A DNA stretch of 64,000 bases, taken from positions 310,001-374,000 of the forward strand of contig NZ_QLMI01000001.1 of NCBI RefSeq assembly GCF_003259835.1. The letters run 5' to 3'. The translations under genes were made by a program, and so were the position numbers. This stretch comes from Flavobacterium aquaticum. Its GTDB lineage: Bacteria; Bacteroidota; Bacteroidia; Flavobacteriales; Flavobacteriaceae. The notes beneath the pieces were generated by a model. The model was not told the origin of the DNA. It saw only the letters and a list, made by a program, of their open reading frames with translations, and did not search any database. This document shows, piece after piece, positions 32,500 to 42,251 of this stretch; positions within the stretch are counted from its first letter, which is position 1, and every line of letters begins with the position of its first letter.

Positions 32500-34266
32500 T
32501 TAGTCAATTTCTTTTTCCGAAAGTTGTTTTAAGTATAACTCTTTGTAATAGCCATCAAGGTCTAATAGTTGAGAATGAGTGCCTTGCTCTTTGATTTTTC
32601 CTTCGTCTAAAATGATAATCCAATCCGCATTTTTAGCAGAAGAAACTCGGTGACTCACAATTATGGTAGTTTTATTTTTACAATAGTCTAATAAATTGTT
32701 TAAAATAGTTTCTTCGGTTTCGGTATCTACGGCGCTTAAGCAATCATCTAAAAGAAGTACAGGAGCGTTCTTAATTAAAGCTCTTGCAATAGAAACACGT
32801 TGCTTTTGTCCACCCGATAACGTAATGCCTCTTTCGCCCAAAACGGTTTCATATTGCTGATTGAAATTCATAATGTTATCATGAACTACGGCTTTTTTAG
32901 CAGCTTCCATCACTTCTTCATCAGTAGCATTTTCATTACCAAATTTGATGTTGTTTTTGATACTATCCGAAAACAAGAAAGCATCTTGCGGCACCACACT
33001 AATTTGATTACGTAAATCGAATAAATTTAAGTCTTTGATGTCTTTATTGTCAATTAAAACAGTTCCCGAAGTCGTATCATACAATCTACTAATTAAGGTT
33101 AGAAGAGTCGATTTTCCAGAACCTGTTTTTCCTAGAATTGCCAGAGTTTTTCCTTTCTGAACTTCAAACGAAATTTCGTCTAAAGCTTTAATTTTAGTGT
33201 CTTCGTATTCGAACGAAACCTTATCAAATTTAATTGCACCTTCAATTGGAGTATGACTGCTAACAGTATTTTTAATTTCAGGTTCCTCTTTTAGGAATTC
33301 ATTAATACGTTTTTGTGAAGCTTCTGCTTCTTGAACTAATGAGGAAACCCAACCTAAAGATGCCACAGGCCAAGTCAACATGTTGATGTATAAAATGAAT
33401 TGGGCAATAACCCCAATACTAGAAATTTCAGAATCACCATTTATGTACATTGAACCACCAACATACACCACAACCAAGTTACTCAATCCAATAAGCAAAA
33501 TCATTAATGGACCAAAAAGGGAATTTACTTTGGCTAAATCCATCGCTTTTACCTTACTTTCATTACTTAAATCGGTAAATTCTTGTTGTTTTTTACCTTC
33601 GATGGCATAAGCTTTAATTACTCGAATTCCCGAAAAAATTTCTTGTGTAAAGGAAGAAAGCGTTGATAAATTTTGTTGAAAATCACCACTTTTCTTATGA
33701 ATCATCGAACTAATTTTGAAAATACTGTACGATAAAAGCGGTAATGGTAATAACGAATATAAAGTTAGTTTTGGCGAAATATTGTACATATAAATCACTA
33801 CAATTGTAAAACGCATTAAGGTATTTAACGAGTACATTACGGCTGGACCAACGTACATTCTAACTTTCCCAACGTCTTCGCTAATACGATTCATTAAATC
33901 TCCGGTGCGATTGCGTTTGTAGAAACTTTGTGTTAACGTTTGATAATGATTGAAAATTTCGTTCTTCAAATCAAATTCTACATGGCGCGACATAACAATT
34001 AAAGTTTGACGCATTAAGAAGGTGAAGAATCCTGCAACAATTGTAGTTCCTAAAATCAGTAAAATGTTGTGAAACAATGTTTTTTGAAAGCTAAGTAAGT
34101 CACCATCAGGACTTTTTACGTAGTCTTCAATTACTTTTATGGAGTTTCCAATCAACTCTGGTGTAAATAAAGAGAAGATTTGCGCTACAATGGTAATAAA
34201 TATTCCAAGCAGGAAACGATATTTATATTTGACAAAGTATTTGTTTAAATATTGTAATTCTTTCAT
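32500..34266 (-). CDS. ABC exporter with fused membrane and ATPase domains
   Basis: A 588-residue half-transporter: six spans in residues 1-310, then an ATPase with Walker A GKTGSGKST, Q-loop QISVVPQDAF, signature LSGGQKQRV and His switch SHRVS. After Walker B the sequence is LLLDDCLSAVD, so the catalytic Glu is Asp. This is the degenerate site seen in MdlA/BmrC-type halves, which pair with an active partner. No partner gene adjoins it here. The substrate could be a lipid, drug or peptide. MsbA-type annotation would be unsafe for that reason. Confidence 0.88.
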   Translation of the reverse strand: MKELQYLNKYFVKYKYRFLLGIFITIVAQIFSLFTPELIGNSIKVIEDYVKSPDGDLLSFQKTLFHNILLILGTTIVAGFFTFLMRQTLIVMSRHVEFDLKNEIFNHYQTLTQSFYKRNRTGDLMNRISEDVGKVRMYVGPAVMYSLNTLMRFTIVVIYMYNISPKLTLYSLLPLPLLSYSIFKISSMIHKKSGDFQQNLSTLSSFTQEIFSGIRVIKAYAIEGKKQQEFTDLSNESKVKAMDLAKVNSLFGPLMILLIGLSNLVVVYVGGSMYINGDSEISSIGVIAQFILYINMLTWPVASLGWVSSLVQEAEASQKRINEFLKEEPEIKNTVSSHTPIEGAIKFDKVSFEYEDTKIKALDEISFEVQKGKTLAILGKTGSGKSTLLTLISRLYDTTSGTVLIDNKDIKDLNLFDLRNQISVVPQDAFLFSDSIKNNIKFGNENATDEEVMEAAKKAVVHDNIMNFNQQYETVLGERGITLSGGQKQRVSIARALIKNAPVLLLDDCLSAVDTETEETILNNLLDYCKNKTTIIVSHRVSSAKNADWIIILDEGKIKEQGTHSQLLDLDGYYKELYLKQLSEKEID

Positions 34267-34459
34267 AGTATTCTTTAGTGCGATAACATTTCTGTATCAA
34301 ATTCATTAAAATGATAATCAATTGATAATGAACGATTATCGAGTTTTTTAGCTTTTTATTGCTAAATTATTAAAATAAATATAATTCTTTGAATCATTTT
34401 AAAATTATTCGTAATATTGTAATTAAATATTGAATAATTTTCAACCCAACTCAAATCAC

Positions 34460-35563
34460 ATGACAGCAGAATTATTAAAAGCAAATGAGCTTCATAAAGT
34501 AGATCCAGTTTTTGGTCAGGTATCTTTTGATGGTCATGAACAAGTTGTATTTTGTCACGACAAAGATACAGGATTAAAAGCAATTATTGGAATTCATAAC
34601 ACAGTTTTAGGACCAGCTTTAGGAGGAACTAGAATGTGGAATTATACAAACGAATGGGAAGCGTTAAACGACGTTTTACGTTTGTCTCGTGGAATGACTT
34701 TCAAAAACTCAATTTCGGGATTAAATTTAGGTGGAGGAAAAGCGGTTATCATTGGTGACGCTAAAACTCAAAAAACACCTGAATTAATGCGTCGTTTTGG
34801 ACAATTTGTAGATTCATTATCAGGAAAATATATCACAGCGGAAGATGTAGGAATGGAAACCAAAGACATGGATACTGTTAACGAAGTAACAAAACACGTT
34901 GCGGGTATTTCAGTTGAAAGAGGTGGTTCTGGAAATCCTTCTCCTGTAACAGCTTACGGAGTTTTTATGGGAATGAAAGCAGCTGCTAAATACAAATTCG
35001 GTTCTGATAATTTAGAAGGTAAAAGTGTTTTAGTACAAGGAATTGGTCACGTAGGTGAAGTTTTAGTGCAACACTTAACTGAAAGCGGTGCAATCGTTAC
35101 AATTACTGATATCAACGAAGATAGAGTACACCAAGTAGGAGCAAAGTACGGAGCTAAAATTTTTACAGGTGCTGATTTATATAGTGCAGATGTAGATATT
35201 TATGCACCATGTGCTTTAGGAGCTACTATTAACGATGCAACTATCAACAATATCAAAGCTTCTATCATTGCAGGAGCTGCTAATAACCAATTAGCAAACG
35301 AAGCAGTTCACGGAAAAATCTTAAAAGAAAAAGGTATTTTATATGCACCTGATTTCTTAATCAACGCTGGTGGTGTAATCAACGTGTATTCTGAATTAGT
35401 AAAATGGACAAATGCTCAGGTTATGGAAAAAACAGAAAACATCTACAACACAGCATTAGAGATTTTCAAATTTGCAGATGATAACAACATTACTACGCAT
35501 CAAGCAGCCTTTTCAATGGCGCAAAAACGTATTGATGATGCAAAAAATGAATTAAAGAAGTAA
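34460..35563 (+). CDS. leucine (branched-chain amino acid) dehydrogenase
   Basis: A 367-residue Glu/Leu/Phe/Val dehydrogenase: GPALGGTRMWNY, then SGLNLGGGKAVIIGD with the catalytic Lys, ITAEDVGMETKDMD, and the NAD-binding QGIGHVGEVLVQHL. Length and GGTRMW suit leucine dehydrogenase, which interconverts branched-chain amino acids and 2-keto acids with NAD. In Bacteroidota this feeds branched fatty-acid precursors. The ATG at 34460 is used; a TTG at 34430 upstream is not supported. A hairpin at 35592-35619 follows. Confidence 0.9.
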   Translation: MTAELLKANELHKVDPVFGQVSFDGHEQVVFCHDKDTGLKAIIGIHNTVLGPALGGTRMWNYTNEWEALNDVLRLSRGMTFKNSISGLNLGGGKAVIIGDAKTQKTPELMRRFGQFVDSLSGKYITAEDVGMETKDMDTVNEVTKHVAGISVERGGSGNPSPVTAYGVFMGMKAAAKYKFGSDNLEGKSVLVQGIGHVGEVLVQHLTESGAIVTITDINEDRVHQVGAKYGAKIFTGADLYSADVDIYAPCALGATINDATINNIKASIIAGAANNQLANEAVHGKILKEKGILYAPDFLINAGGVINVYSELVKWTNAQVMEKTENIYNTALEIFKFADDNNITTHQAAFSMAQKRIDDAKNELKK

Positions 35564-35582
35564 TTCGTTTTAAATAAAATTG

Positions 35583-35619
35583 TATTTTTGCAGAGCGAAA
35601 GAGGCAACTTTTTCGCTCT
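35583..35619 (+). promoter_or_regulatory. nusB -7 box followed by a 9-bp hairpin
   Basis: TATTTTTG (35583-35590) matches TAnnTTTG. Immediately after, AGAGCGAAA (35592-35600) pairs with TTTCGCTCT (35611-35619), followed by CTTAATTTT. The hairpin can end the leucine dehydrogenase transcript and would also lie at the very start of the nusB transcript. Confidence 0.5.
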
Positions 35620-35646
35620 CTTAATTTTATAAAGTTCTTAATTAGT

Positions 35647-36588
35647 ATGTTAAACAGAAGACATATCCGAGTAAAAGTGATGCAAAGTATTTATGCAATG
35701 CACCAACACCAATCTGATCATTTGGATAAAGAAGAAAAGTTTCTATTTCAAAGTATCGAAAACACCCAAAACTTGTATCTTTTATTGCTTTCAGCACTTA
35801 TCGAAATCAAAAAGAAAGAAGAGGAATATATCGATTTGGCTTCTAAAAAACATTTAGCTACTAAAGAAGAGCGCAATCCTAATTTAAAATTTATCAACAA
35901 CAAAGTTTTGGTTTTATTATCAGAATCTGAAGCATTAGAAACCGCTTTAGATGATAATCACATCAACAACTGGAAGCTAAATGATGATATTATTTTAGGC
36001 TTAATTGATACGATTAAAGAAAGTGAATTGTACCAAAACTACATGGAAAAATCAACCAGTAGCTTTGAAGATGATAAAAACTTTATTGCCGATTTATATA
36101 CCGAAGTTATTGCTCCAAGTGATCGTTTGTATGATTATTTAGAAGACCATAAATTAACTTGGGTGGATGATTTGCCAGGAATTAATACGTTAATTGTAAA
36201 GCAAATTAAACAATTAAAATCGGAACATGACGCTTTGGTAATTCCAAAAGTGTATAAAGATTCTGACGATAAAGAGTTTGTAAAGAATTTGTTTAGAAAA
36301 ACAGTTTTAAACGAAGTTGAATTATCTAAAGAATACATCGATAAAACGCCAAATTGGGATGTAGAGCGTATTGCTGAAATAGATACTATTATTCTAAAAA
36401 TGGCGATTTGTGAGTTGTTGAAATTTCCATCTATTCCTACGAAAGTAACAATTAACGAATATTTAGAAATTGCAAAAGAATATTCTACGCCAAAAAGTAG
36501 TATTTTTATCAACGGAATTTTGGACAACTTGGTAAAAGAGTTTGACCGAGATGGAAAATTAAATAAAGCAGGTAGAGGTTTATTATAA
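35647..36588 (+). CDS. nusB: transcription antitermination factor NusB
   Basis: A 313-residue protein with NusB features: the start LNRRHIRVKVMQSIYAMHQH and, in the C-terminal half, DRLYDYLEDHKLTWVDDLP, NWDVERIAEIDTIILKMAICELL and KVTINEYLEIAKEYSTPKSSIFINGILDNL. It is about twice as long as E. coli NusB (139 residues), since the two parts of the domain are separated by about 150 helical residues, a form typical of Bacteroidota. NusB binds boxA RNA with S10 in rRNA antitermination. DUF1573 and yajC genes follow closely. Confidence 0.92.
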   Translation: MLNRRHIRVKVMQSIYAMHQHQSDHLDKEEKFLFQSIENTQNLYLLLLSALIEIKKKEEEYIDLASKKHLATKEERNPNLKFINNKVLVLLSESEALETALDDNHINNWKLNDDIILGLIDTIKESELYQNYMEKSTSSFEDDKNFIADLYTEVIAPSDRLYDYLEDHKLTWVDDLPGINTLIVKQIKQLKSEHDALVIPKVYKDSDDKEFVKNLFRKTVLNEVELSKEYIDKTPNWDVERIAEIDTIILKMAICELLKFPSIPTKVTINEYLEIAKEYSTPKSSIFINGILDNLVKEFDRDGKLNKAGRGLL

Positions 36589-36600
36589 AATTTTAAAAAT

Positions 36601-37068
36601 ATGATAAGAAAATCAGTTGGGTTATTCGCCCTTTCATTAGTTGTGTTAGCAACCGCTTGTAAACAAGAAAGTGCTGCAGATAAAATTACAGATGCTGATA
36701 TGAAAGCTATTCAAGAGCAAAATGCTATGGTTGGAAAATTAGCAAAAGTAGAATTTGATAAAGAAATTCACGATTTTGGAACTATTAAAGAGGGTGATAG
36801 AGTTGAAACAGAATTTATTGTAAAAAATGTTGGTGATTCCGATTTATTGATTCATGATGCAAAAGGAAGCTGTGGTTGTACGGTTCCTGAACCTCCTAGA
36901 GAACCAATTAAACCAGGTGATTCAGCTCCAATAAAAGTATCTTTTGATTCTAAAGGGAAACCTGGCTCACAAGAAAAAACAGTTACGTTAACAACTAATA
37001 CTGCTAACGGACACGAAACCTTTAAAATTAAAGCAAATGTAACACCAGCTGCACCAGCAGCTAAATAA
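36601..37068 (+). CDS. DUF1573 lipoprotein
   Basis: A 155-residue protein with a lipoprotein signal (ALSLVVLATAC, Cys20) and a DUF1573 domain, an Ig-like beta sandwich: FDKEIHDFGTIKEGDRVETEFIVKN, then GDSDLLIHDAKGSCGCTVPEPP and GSQEKTVTLTTNT. The CGCT motif is conserved in the family. Function unknown; such proteins are numerous in Bacteroidota. Gene order nusB-DUF1573-yajC suggests one transcript. Confidence 0.88.
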   Translation: MIRKSVGLFALSLVVLATACKQESAADKITDADMKAIQEQNAMVGKLAKVEFDKEIHDFGTIKEGDRVETEFIVKNVGDSDLLIHDAKGSCGCTVPEPPREPIKPGDSAPIKVSFDSKGKPGSQEKTVTLTTNTANGHETFKIKANVTPAAPAAK

Positions 37069-37077
37069 TAAATAATT

Positions 37078-37347
37078 ATGAATCCAAGTTTAGCGATACA
37101 AATCGTATTAATGATTGCTGTGTTTTATTTCTTATTGATAAGACCACAACAACAAAGAGCCAAAAAAGAAAAAGCATTTGAAACCGGATTAAAAGTAGGT
37201 GATAGAATCATCACTAAAGCAGGAATTCACGGTAAAGTGGCAGAAATGAACGAAGATACTGTAGTTGTTGAAACTATGGCAGGAAAAATTAAAATGGAAA
37301 AATCTGCTATTTCAATGGAAATGAGTGCTAAATTAGCAGCAAAATAA
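37078..37347 (+). CDS. yajC: preprotein translocase subunit YajC
   Basis: An 89-residue protein with one N-terminal membrane span (LAIQIVLMIAVFYFLLIRPQQQRAKKEKAF) directly followed by the RPQQ-R-KK motif, then a small beta domain (VGDRIITKAGIHGKVAEMNEDTVVVE). YajC joins SecDF at the Sec translocon. A terminator follows within 16 bases. Confidence 0.93.
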   Translation: MNPSLAIQIVLMIAVFYFLLIRPQQQRAKKEKAFETGLKVGDRIITKAGIHGKVAEMNEDTVVVETMAGKIKMEKSAISMEMSAKLAAK

Positions 37348-37362
37348 TATTTTTTTAAATAT

Positions 37363-37399
37363 AAAAGCCGAATTTCACTGTTGAAATTCGGCTTTTTTT
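37363..37399. terminator. bidirectional terminator
   Basis: AAAAGCCGAATTTCA (37363-37377) pairs with TGAAATTCGGCTTTT (37382-37396), then further T residues. It ends the nusB-yajC transcript and the convergent pepT transcript. Confidence 0.88.
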
Positions 37400-37973
37400 A
37401 TGCTCTATACTTATCATTTAAACCACGTTCTTCTAAAATCATCAGAATGACTTTTTCTAAACGAGTTATTTGTGTTTTTTCTTGCTTGGCAGAAATTATG
37501 TGTTCGATGAATTCTCTTTGTTTATAAGGAGAGAATGCATTAAATTTGGTTGAAAGTTCAAAATTTCTATCCAATTCTTTTTGTAAAATTTCAGGAATTA
37601 TCGTTTCCTTTTTTTCTTTTGGAATTGCTAATCCCTTTTCTTCAATTTCAATAGCTTCTTTTATGTAAGCTAAAATTAATTTCTCATCAATTTCATTTGC
37701 CGAATTAAATCGCATTTGTCGTAACGATTTTGTGTTTTCCTCATTTGCATTAATTAGTAATTTCTTTTCATCTTTAAGAAAAACACCATTGTAAAACCAA
37801 ATGCCAAAATAGGATTTAAAACCACCAATTCCCAATACATTTTTATTGTTATATGTGTAAACTGGTCCGCCCCATTTCGTTGTTTCAACTAAAGGCATTT
37901 TACGAATGATAGCATGTAATTGCTCCATTTCGTTTTCCCATTGATTGGTTTTATTCCATTTATTTTCTTCCAC
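37398..37973 (-). CDS. YdeI/OmpD-associated family protein (DUF1801)
   Basis: A 191-residue soluble protein. The first 110 residues match DUF1801 (ETTKWGGPVYTYNNKNVLGIGGFKSYFGIWFYNGVFLKD), and the end (FSPYKQREFIEHIISAKQEKTQITRLEKVI) matches the OmdA-type tail with the KQREF...I..AK pattern. I chose GTG at 37973, five bases after the pepT stop, because the family usually has about 25 residues before the first conserved motif; an ATG at 37928 is the alternative. Function unknown. Confidence 0.75.
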   Translation of the reverse strand: MEENKWNKTNQWENEMEQLHAIIRKMPLVETTKWGGPVYTYNNKNVLGIGGFKSYFGIWFYNGVFLKDEKKLLINANEENTKSLRQMRFNSANEIDEKLILAYIKEAIEIEEKGLAIPKEKKETIIPEILQKELDRNFELSTKFNAFSPYKQREFIEHIISAKQEKTQITRLEKVILMILEERGLNDKYRA

Positions 37974-37977
37974 AAAA

Positions 37978-39219
37978 TTATTTTTTAGCAGCAGTAATTT
38001 CGGCAATTTTAACAATCACTTCTGTAGCTTTTACCATACTTTCAACAGGAACGTATTCGTATTTTCCGTGGAAATTATGGCCTCCAGCGAAGATATTAGG
38101 GCATGGTAATCCTTTATAAGATAACTGACAACCATCTGTTCCTCCTCGAATAGGTTTAATTAAAGGTTTAATACCTAATTCTTTCATCGCTTTTTCTGCA
38201 ATTTCTACAATATGAAAAACAGGTTCTACCTTTTCTTTCATGTTATAGTATTGGTCTTTTACTTCAGCAATTACAATTTCATCACCAAATTGATTTTTCC
38301 ACTTTTTATTGAATTTATTCGCTAATTTGTGTATGAATTCCTTTCTTTTAGCGAATTTTTTAGCCGAATGATCTCTGATAATTAGCTCAACCACAGTTTC
38401 TTCAATACTCCCAGAAATTCCAACAACGTGAAAGAAACCTTCATAACCTTTTGTTTTCTCAGGAATTTCGTTTTTAGGAAGTTTTGAAATGAATTTAGAA
38501 GCCAAAAGCATTGAATTAATCATCTTCCCTTTAGCATATCCTGGGTGAACGCTTTTTCCTTTGAACGTAATTTTAGCTCCAGCTGCGTTGAAATTTTCAT
38601 ATTCTAATTCGCCAATTTGACTTCCGTCCATAGTGTAAGCCCATTCGCATCCGAACTTTTCTACATCAAATTTATGAGCGCCACGACCAATTTCTTCATC
38701 AGGCGTAAAACCTACACGAATTTTACCATGTTTAATTTCAGGATTCTGAATTAAATATTCCATTGCCGACATAATTTCTGTAATTCCGGCTTTATCATCG
38801 GCACCAAGTAAAGTAGTTCCGTCTGTAGTAATTAAAGTTTGTCCTTTGTATAAAAGTAAATCTTTAAAATAACTAGGAGAAAGTATAATGTTTTGTTCTT
38901 TGTTTAGAATAATATCACCACCATCATAATTTTTTACAATTTGTGGCTTAACGTTTGCACCCGTAAAATCAGGTGTTGTGTCGTAATGAGAAACAAATCC
39001 TATTGTAGGAACCTTATGTTCTACATTACTTTCCAAAGTAGCCATTACGTAACCATTTTTATCGATAGTTACTTCGGTCATTCCCATTTCTTTCAACTCT
39101 TTTACTAAAAGTTTAGCAAGGTCAAGTTGTTTTTTTGTACTTGGTGTAGTGTCTGAATTTGGATCAGATTCGGTGTCTATAGTAACGTAACTTATAAAGC
39201 GATCGATAATGTGTTGCAT
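37978..39219 (-). CDS. pepT: peptidase T (tripeptidase)
   Basis: A 413-residue M20-family zinc aminopeptidase: [16 protein letters not shown] holds the first metal His and Asp, [14 protein letters not shown] the bridging Asp, [14 protein letters not shown] the catalytic Glu, and [32 protein letters not shown] the last metal His. It removes N-terminal residues from tripeptides in the cytoplasm. A -7 box lies 18 bases before the start. Confidence 0.95.
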   Translation of the reverse strand: MQHIIDRFISYVTIDTESDPNSDTTPSTKKQLDLAKLLVKELKEMGMTEVTIDKNGYVMATLESNVEHKVPTIGFVSHYDTTPDFTGANVKPQIVKNYDGGDIILNKEQNIILSPSYFKDLLLYKGQTLITTDGTTLLGADDKAGITEIMSAMEYLIQNPEIKHGKIRVGFTPDEEIGRGAHKFDVEKFGCEWAYTMDGSQIGELEYENFNAAGAKITFKGKSVHPGYAKGKMINSMLLASKFISKLPKNEIPEKTKGYEGFFHVVGISGSIEETVVELIIRDHSAKKFAKRKEFIHKLANKFNKKWKNQFGDEIVIAEVKDQYYNMKEKVEPVFHIVEIAEKAMKELGIKPLIKPIRGGTDGCQLSYKGLPCPNIFAGGHNFHGKYEYVPVESMVKATEVIVKIAEITAAKK

Positions 39220-39236
39220 GATTTTTAAATTTTACA

Positions 39237-39244
39237 CAAATATA
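39237..39244 (-). promoter_or_regulatory. -7 box of pepT
   Basis: TATATTTG on the minus strand, matching TAnnTTTG, 18 bases before the pepT start codon. Confidence 0.42.
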
Positions 39245-39294
39245 AGAAATGAAGAATTGAAATTGAAATTCGAACGGTCTATTATTTTTTTATT

Positions 39295-40263
39295 TTATTT
39301 AGAATTTATTTGTTTAAAAAAGAATTTAATAACCTCTAAATTCATTTCTGATGTTGTCCAATGTCCTACATTATCATAAGTTATAAATGTTGCGTTTACA
39401 TTATTATTCTTATATATTTCTTGACATTTTAAATATCGATTTTGTACATCTATTCCTAAATTTGAATTAATTAAGTTGCGTTCTATATCGTTATAAGCAT
39501 CATCGAATTGAACGGCATCATTATCATCTAATTTTCCCATGTAGATAAATTGAGGAATCGATTTAAATTGATTTATGTCAAAATTTTTATTGAATAATTT
39601 AGAGAAATCATTAATTCCGAGTGGATAATTAAACTTTAATTGATTGATTTTTTTTTCTGGAAGCATTAATTCTCCATTAAATCCACCTATAGCTAAAGCT
39701 TTTATCTTTTCGGGATGAATAAAAGCAAAACGATTTGTAAAAGTAGCTGAAGCAGAAAAGCCATTCATAAATATTTTGTCATCTACTTTTATATTTAGTG
39801 AGCTTAAAATGTTTTTTGCATCTTTTATCATTTCCAACAATTGTAAATCAAGACGCTTTAGTTCTTGAGAATTATTTAAAATAACATCTCGGTCTAAAGC
39901 GTGAGTATAAATTAGCTCTTGAGATGATGGCCTTGGAAAAATAGGCACTAGTAATGGAATTTTCAACATTGTTGCAACATTATTTCCAACTGAACTCACT
40001 GTTGCTAAATTAATTGCAGATTCTTTATGTATTTCAATGCTATCGTTTGTTTTGCCAGTATTATTAGGTTCGACTAGAAGAACTATTTTTTTATTTATTG
40101 GAGTTCCTTTAGGAATAAATAAAATATAGTCGTTTTGAAATCCTTTATTAATGTCTTTTTTAATAATTAGTAAACTATCTTTTTTGAAGACATCTAGTTT
40201 TGAATCTTGAGCAAGTGAAAAAAATGATGAAAATAATAAAAGAAAAATTAGGTAAAAACGCAT
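39295..40263 (-). CDS. secreted alpha/beta-hydrolase-like protein
   Basis: A 322-residue protein with signal peptide (RFYLIFLLLFSSFFSLAQ). NGFSASATFTNRFAFIHPEKIKALAIGG holds a nucleophile elbow G-F-S-A-S, and FITYDNVGHWT near the C-terminus could provide the His of the triad; an Asp is plausible in YMGKLDDNDAV. This suggests an esterase-like enzyme exported to the periplasm or beyond. The loop after KGTPINKKIVLLVEPNNTG is unusual. Substrate unknown; no operon partners. Confidence 0.65.
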   Translation of the reverse strand: MRFYLIFLLLFSSFFSLAQDSKLDVFKKDSLLIIKKDINKGFQNDYILFIPKGTPINKKIVLLVEPNNTGKTNDSIEIHKESAINLATVSSVGNNVATMLKIPLLVPIFPRPSSQELIYTHALDRDVILNNSQELKRLDLQLLEMIKDAKNILSSLNIKVDDKIFMNGFSASATFTNRFAFIHPEKIKALAIGGFNGELMLPEKKINQLKFNYPLGINDFSKLFNKNFDINQFKSIPQFIYMGKLDDNDAVQFDDAYNDIERNLINSNLGIDVQNRYLKCQEIYKNNNVNATFITYDNVGHWTTSEMNLEVIKFFFKQINSK

Positions 40264-40388
40264 AACAAAATCATTTAGATAAAGTAGACGCTTTGATTGA
40301 ATGTTTGTTACATTCTAGTATAATTCACTTGAGAATAAAGAAAAGTATATAAAATAAAAAATCCTACATTTCTGTAGGATTTAAATTT

Positions 40389-40466
40389 TGGTGGGCGATG
40401 AGGGGTTCGAACCCCCGACCCCCTCGGTGTAAACGAGGTGCTCTGAACCAGCTGAGCTAATCGCCC
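40389..40466 (-). tRNA. tRNA-Val (anticodon TAC)
   Basis: On the minus strand the 5' acceptor GGGCGAT pairs with ATCGCCC, the anticodon arm CTCGTTTACACCGAG carries TAC, and the T arm has GGGGTTCGAACCCC. The CCA end is encoded (40389-40391). The D arm GCTCAGCTGGTTCAGAGC is normal. The gene stands alone in a 285-base gap. Confidence 0.96.
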
Positions 40467-40548
40467 CAATATAACGCTTTACTATTTCTGTATTGCGAGT
40501 GCAAATATACAAGGATTATTTGTATCTGCAAGCAATTTTAAATAAAAA

Positions 40549-40935
40549 TTATTTTTTTTCTATCTTTTCTAAGAGTACCTTATTGGTGTAATTAATCATT
40601 GTAATGGTAATTTCTTCATTTTTAGCAGTTTTGCCTTCAATAACATAAATCTTACCTTTTTTGTAAGATTCATTACTTTTTGAAAAATCTACATCTCCAT
40701 AGCGTAAACTCTCTTTAATATCTTCTATAGTAACCCATTTTTCTGATAAAGATTTTTTAGCAAGGGTATCAATATCTAACGATTTGCTACGTAAATCTTT
40801 TAAAACACGACAATTTGGTAAATAGCAAAACTCAACACCTTTGTCGTCTGCTTTAGCTCTCAAAAACCAAATCACAAATATTATACCTAAAAATAATCCA
40901 AATAAATAATAGGCTAAACGAAACTGAAACTTCAT
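40549..40935 (-). CDS. DUF4258-type membrane-anchored protein
   Basis: A 128-residue protein with one N-terminal span (FQFRLAYYLFGLFLGIIFVIWFL). The rest (CYLPNCRVLKDLRSKSLDID and KGKIYVIEGKTAKNEEITITMINYTN) resembles the DUF4258 fold seen after alanine dehydrogenase genes in Flavobacteria. Function unknown. It begins 60 bases after the alanine dehydrogenase stop on the same strand. Confidence 0.65.
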   Translation of the reverse strand: MKFQFRLAYYLFGLFLGIIFVIWFLRAKADDKGVEFCYLPNCRVLKDLRSKSLDIDTLAKKSLSEKWVTIEDIKESLRYGDVDFSKSNESYKKGKIYVIEGKTAKNEEITITMINYTNKVLLEKIEKK

Positions 40936-40995
40936 ATAAATAATAATTTGTGCAAATTTAGTTTAAATTATACACATAGTCCCTAGATTTTAACT

Positions 40996-42192
40996 TTAAA
41001 AAACAATCAGATTGATATCGCGATATTCCAAATTAAACCAATCTGCAATAGCTTTATTGGTTAAAACACCGTGATAGGAATAAATACCATTTTTTAAACC
41101 TCTATTACAACGAATAGCCGTTTCAATTCCGCCATCATCTGCAATGTGTAATAGGAAAGGAGAAATGATATTGCTAATTGACATAGATGCCGTTTTAGAA
41201 TAACGTGAAGGAATATTAGGAACACAATAATGAATTACACCATTTTTAATAAAGGTAGGTTTTTCATGCGTAGTTACCTCGGAAGTTTCAAAACAACCGC
41301 CTGTATCAATGCTTACATCCACAATAACAGCTCCTTTTTTCATGTGTTCTACCATGGTTTCGGTAACCACAACAGGAGCTCTGTTTTTTCCTTTCATGGC
41401 GCCAATGGCCACATCACATCGTCTTAGTGCCTTTAAAAGAGATTTTTCTTGAATAGTTGAAGTGAAAATTCTTTGATTTAAGGTGTTTTGTAAACGACGT
41501 AATTTGGTAATCGAATTATCAAAAACTTTTACATGAGCTCCTAATCCTAAAGCAGTTCTAGCAGCATATTCTCCTACAGTTCCAGCTCCAATGATGACAA
41601 CTTTTGTTGGTGGAACTCCAGTGATATTTCCAAAAAGTAAACCTTTTCCAATGTTCTCACCAATCATTAATTCGGAAGCAACTAAAATAGAAGCTGTTCC
41701 TGCAATTTCAGATAATGATTTTACTGCTGGATATGAACCATCTTCGTCTTTTATGAATTCAAATGCTAAAGCTGTTATTCTTTTGGTTGCTAAAGCTTCA
41801 AAATATTCTTTTTTTTGAGTTTTTAATTGAATAGCTGAAATCACAATCGTTTGCGGATTCATCATTTCAATTTCAGTAAGAGTAGGTGGCTCTACTTTCA
41901 AAATCATTGGGCAACCCAACACTTTTTTGGTGTCTTGTGTGATTTCCGCACCTGCATCGCTGTATTCTTTGTCGGTGTAACTTGAAGTTTCTCCAGCTCC
42001 TGATTCTAACATTACGCGATGTCCGTGCGAAACCAATGAAGAAACCGCATCTGGTGTTAAGCAAATTCTTCTTTCTTGATAGGAGGTTTCTTTTGGAATT
42101 CCTATAAATAATTCGCTTTTATGACGCGCTACTTCAAGTTTTTCTTCTTGAGGAAGCAATTGTGAAGCAGAAAAAGGAGAGTATATCGACAT
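40996..42192 (-). CDS. ald: alanine dehydrogenase
   Basis: A 398-residue NAD-dependent enzyme: IGIPKETSYQERRICLTPDAV, HRVMLESGAG, LKVEPPT, ALAFEFIKDEDGSYP and the dinucleotide fold VVIIGAGTVGEYAARTALGLGAHVKVFD. It interconverts alanine and pyruvate plus ammonia. Compared with the common 370-residue form there is an N-terminal extension of about 25 residues. The alpha subunit of transhydrogenase is related, but the single-gene context and length favour Ald. Confidence 0.88.
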   Translation of the reverse strand: MSIYSPFSASQLLPQEEKLEVARHKSELFIGIPKETSYQERRICLTPDAVSSLVSHGHRVMLESGAGETSSYTDKEYSDAGAEITQDTKKVLGCPMILKVEPPTLTEIEMMNPQTIVISAIQLKTQKKEYFEALATKRITALAFEFIKDEDGSYPAVKSLSEIAGTASILVASELMIGENIGKGLLFGNITGVPPTKVVIIGAGTVGEYAARTALGLGAHVKVFDNSITKLRRLQNTLNQRIFTSTIQEKSLLKALRRCDVAIGAMKGKNRAPVVVTETMVEHMKKGAVIVDVSIDTGGCFETSEVTTHEKPTFIKNGVIHYCVPNIPSRYSKTASMSISNIISPFLLHIADDGGIETAIRCNRGLKNGIYSYHGVLTNKAIADWFNLEYRDINLIVF

Positions 42193-42251
42193 TACTTTTG
42201 ATTTTGAGGTTCTAAATTAGGAATTATTTTAGACTTGGGAAATAGATTCAC

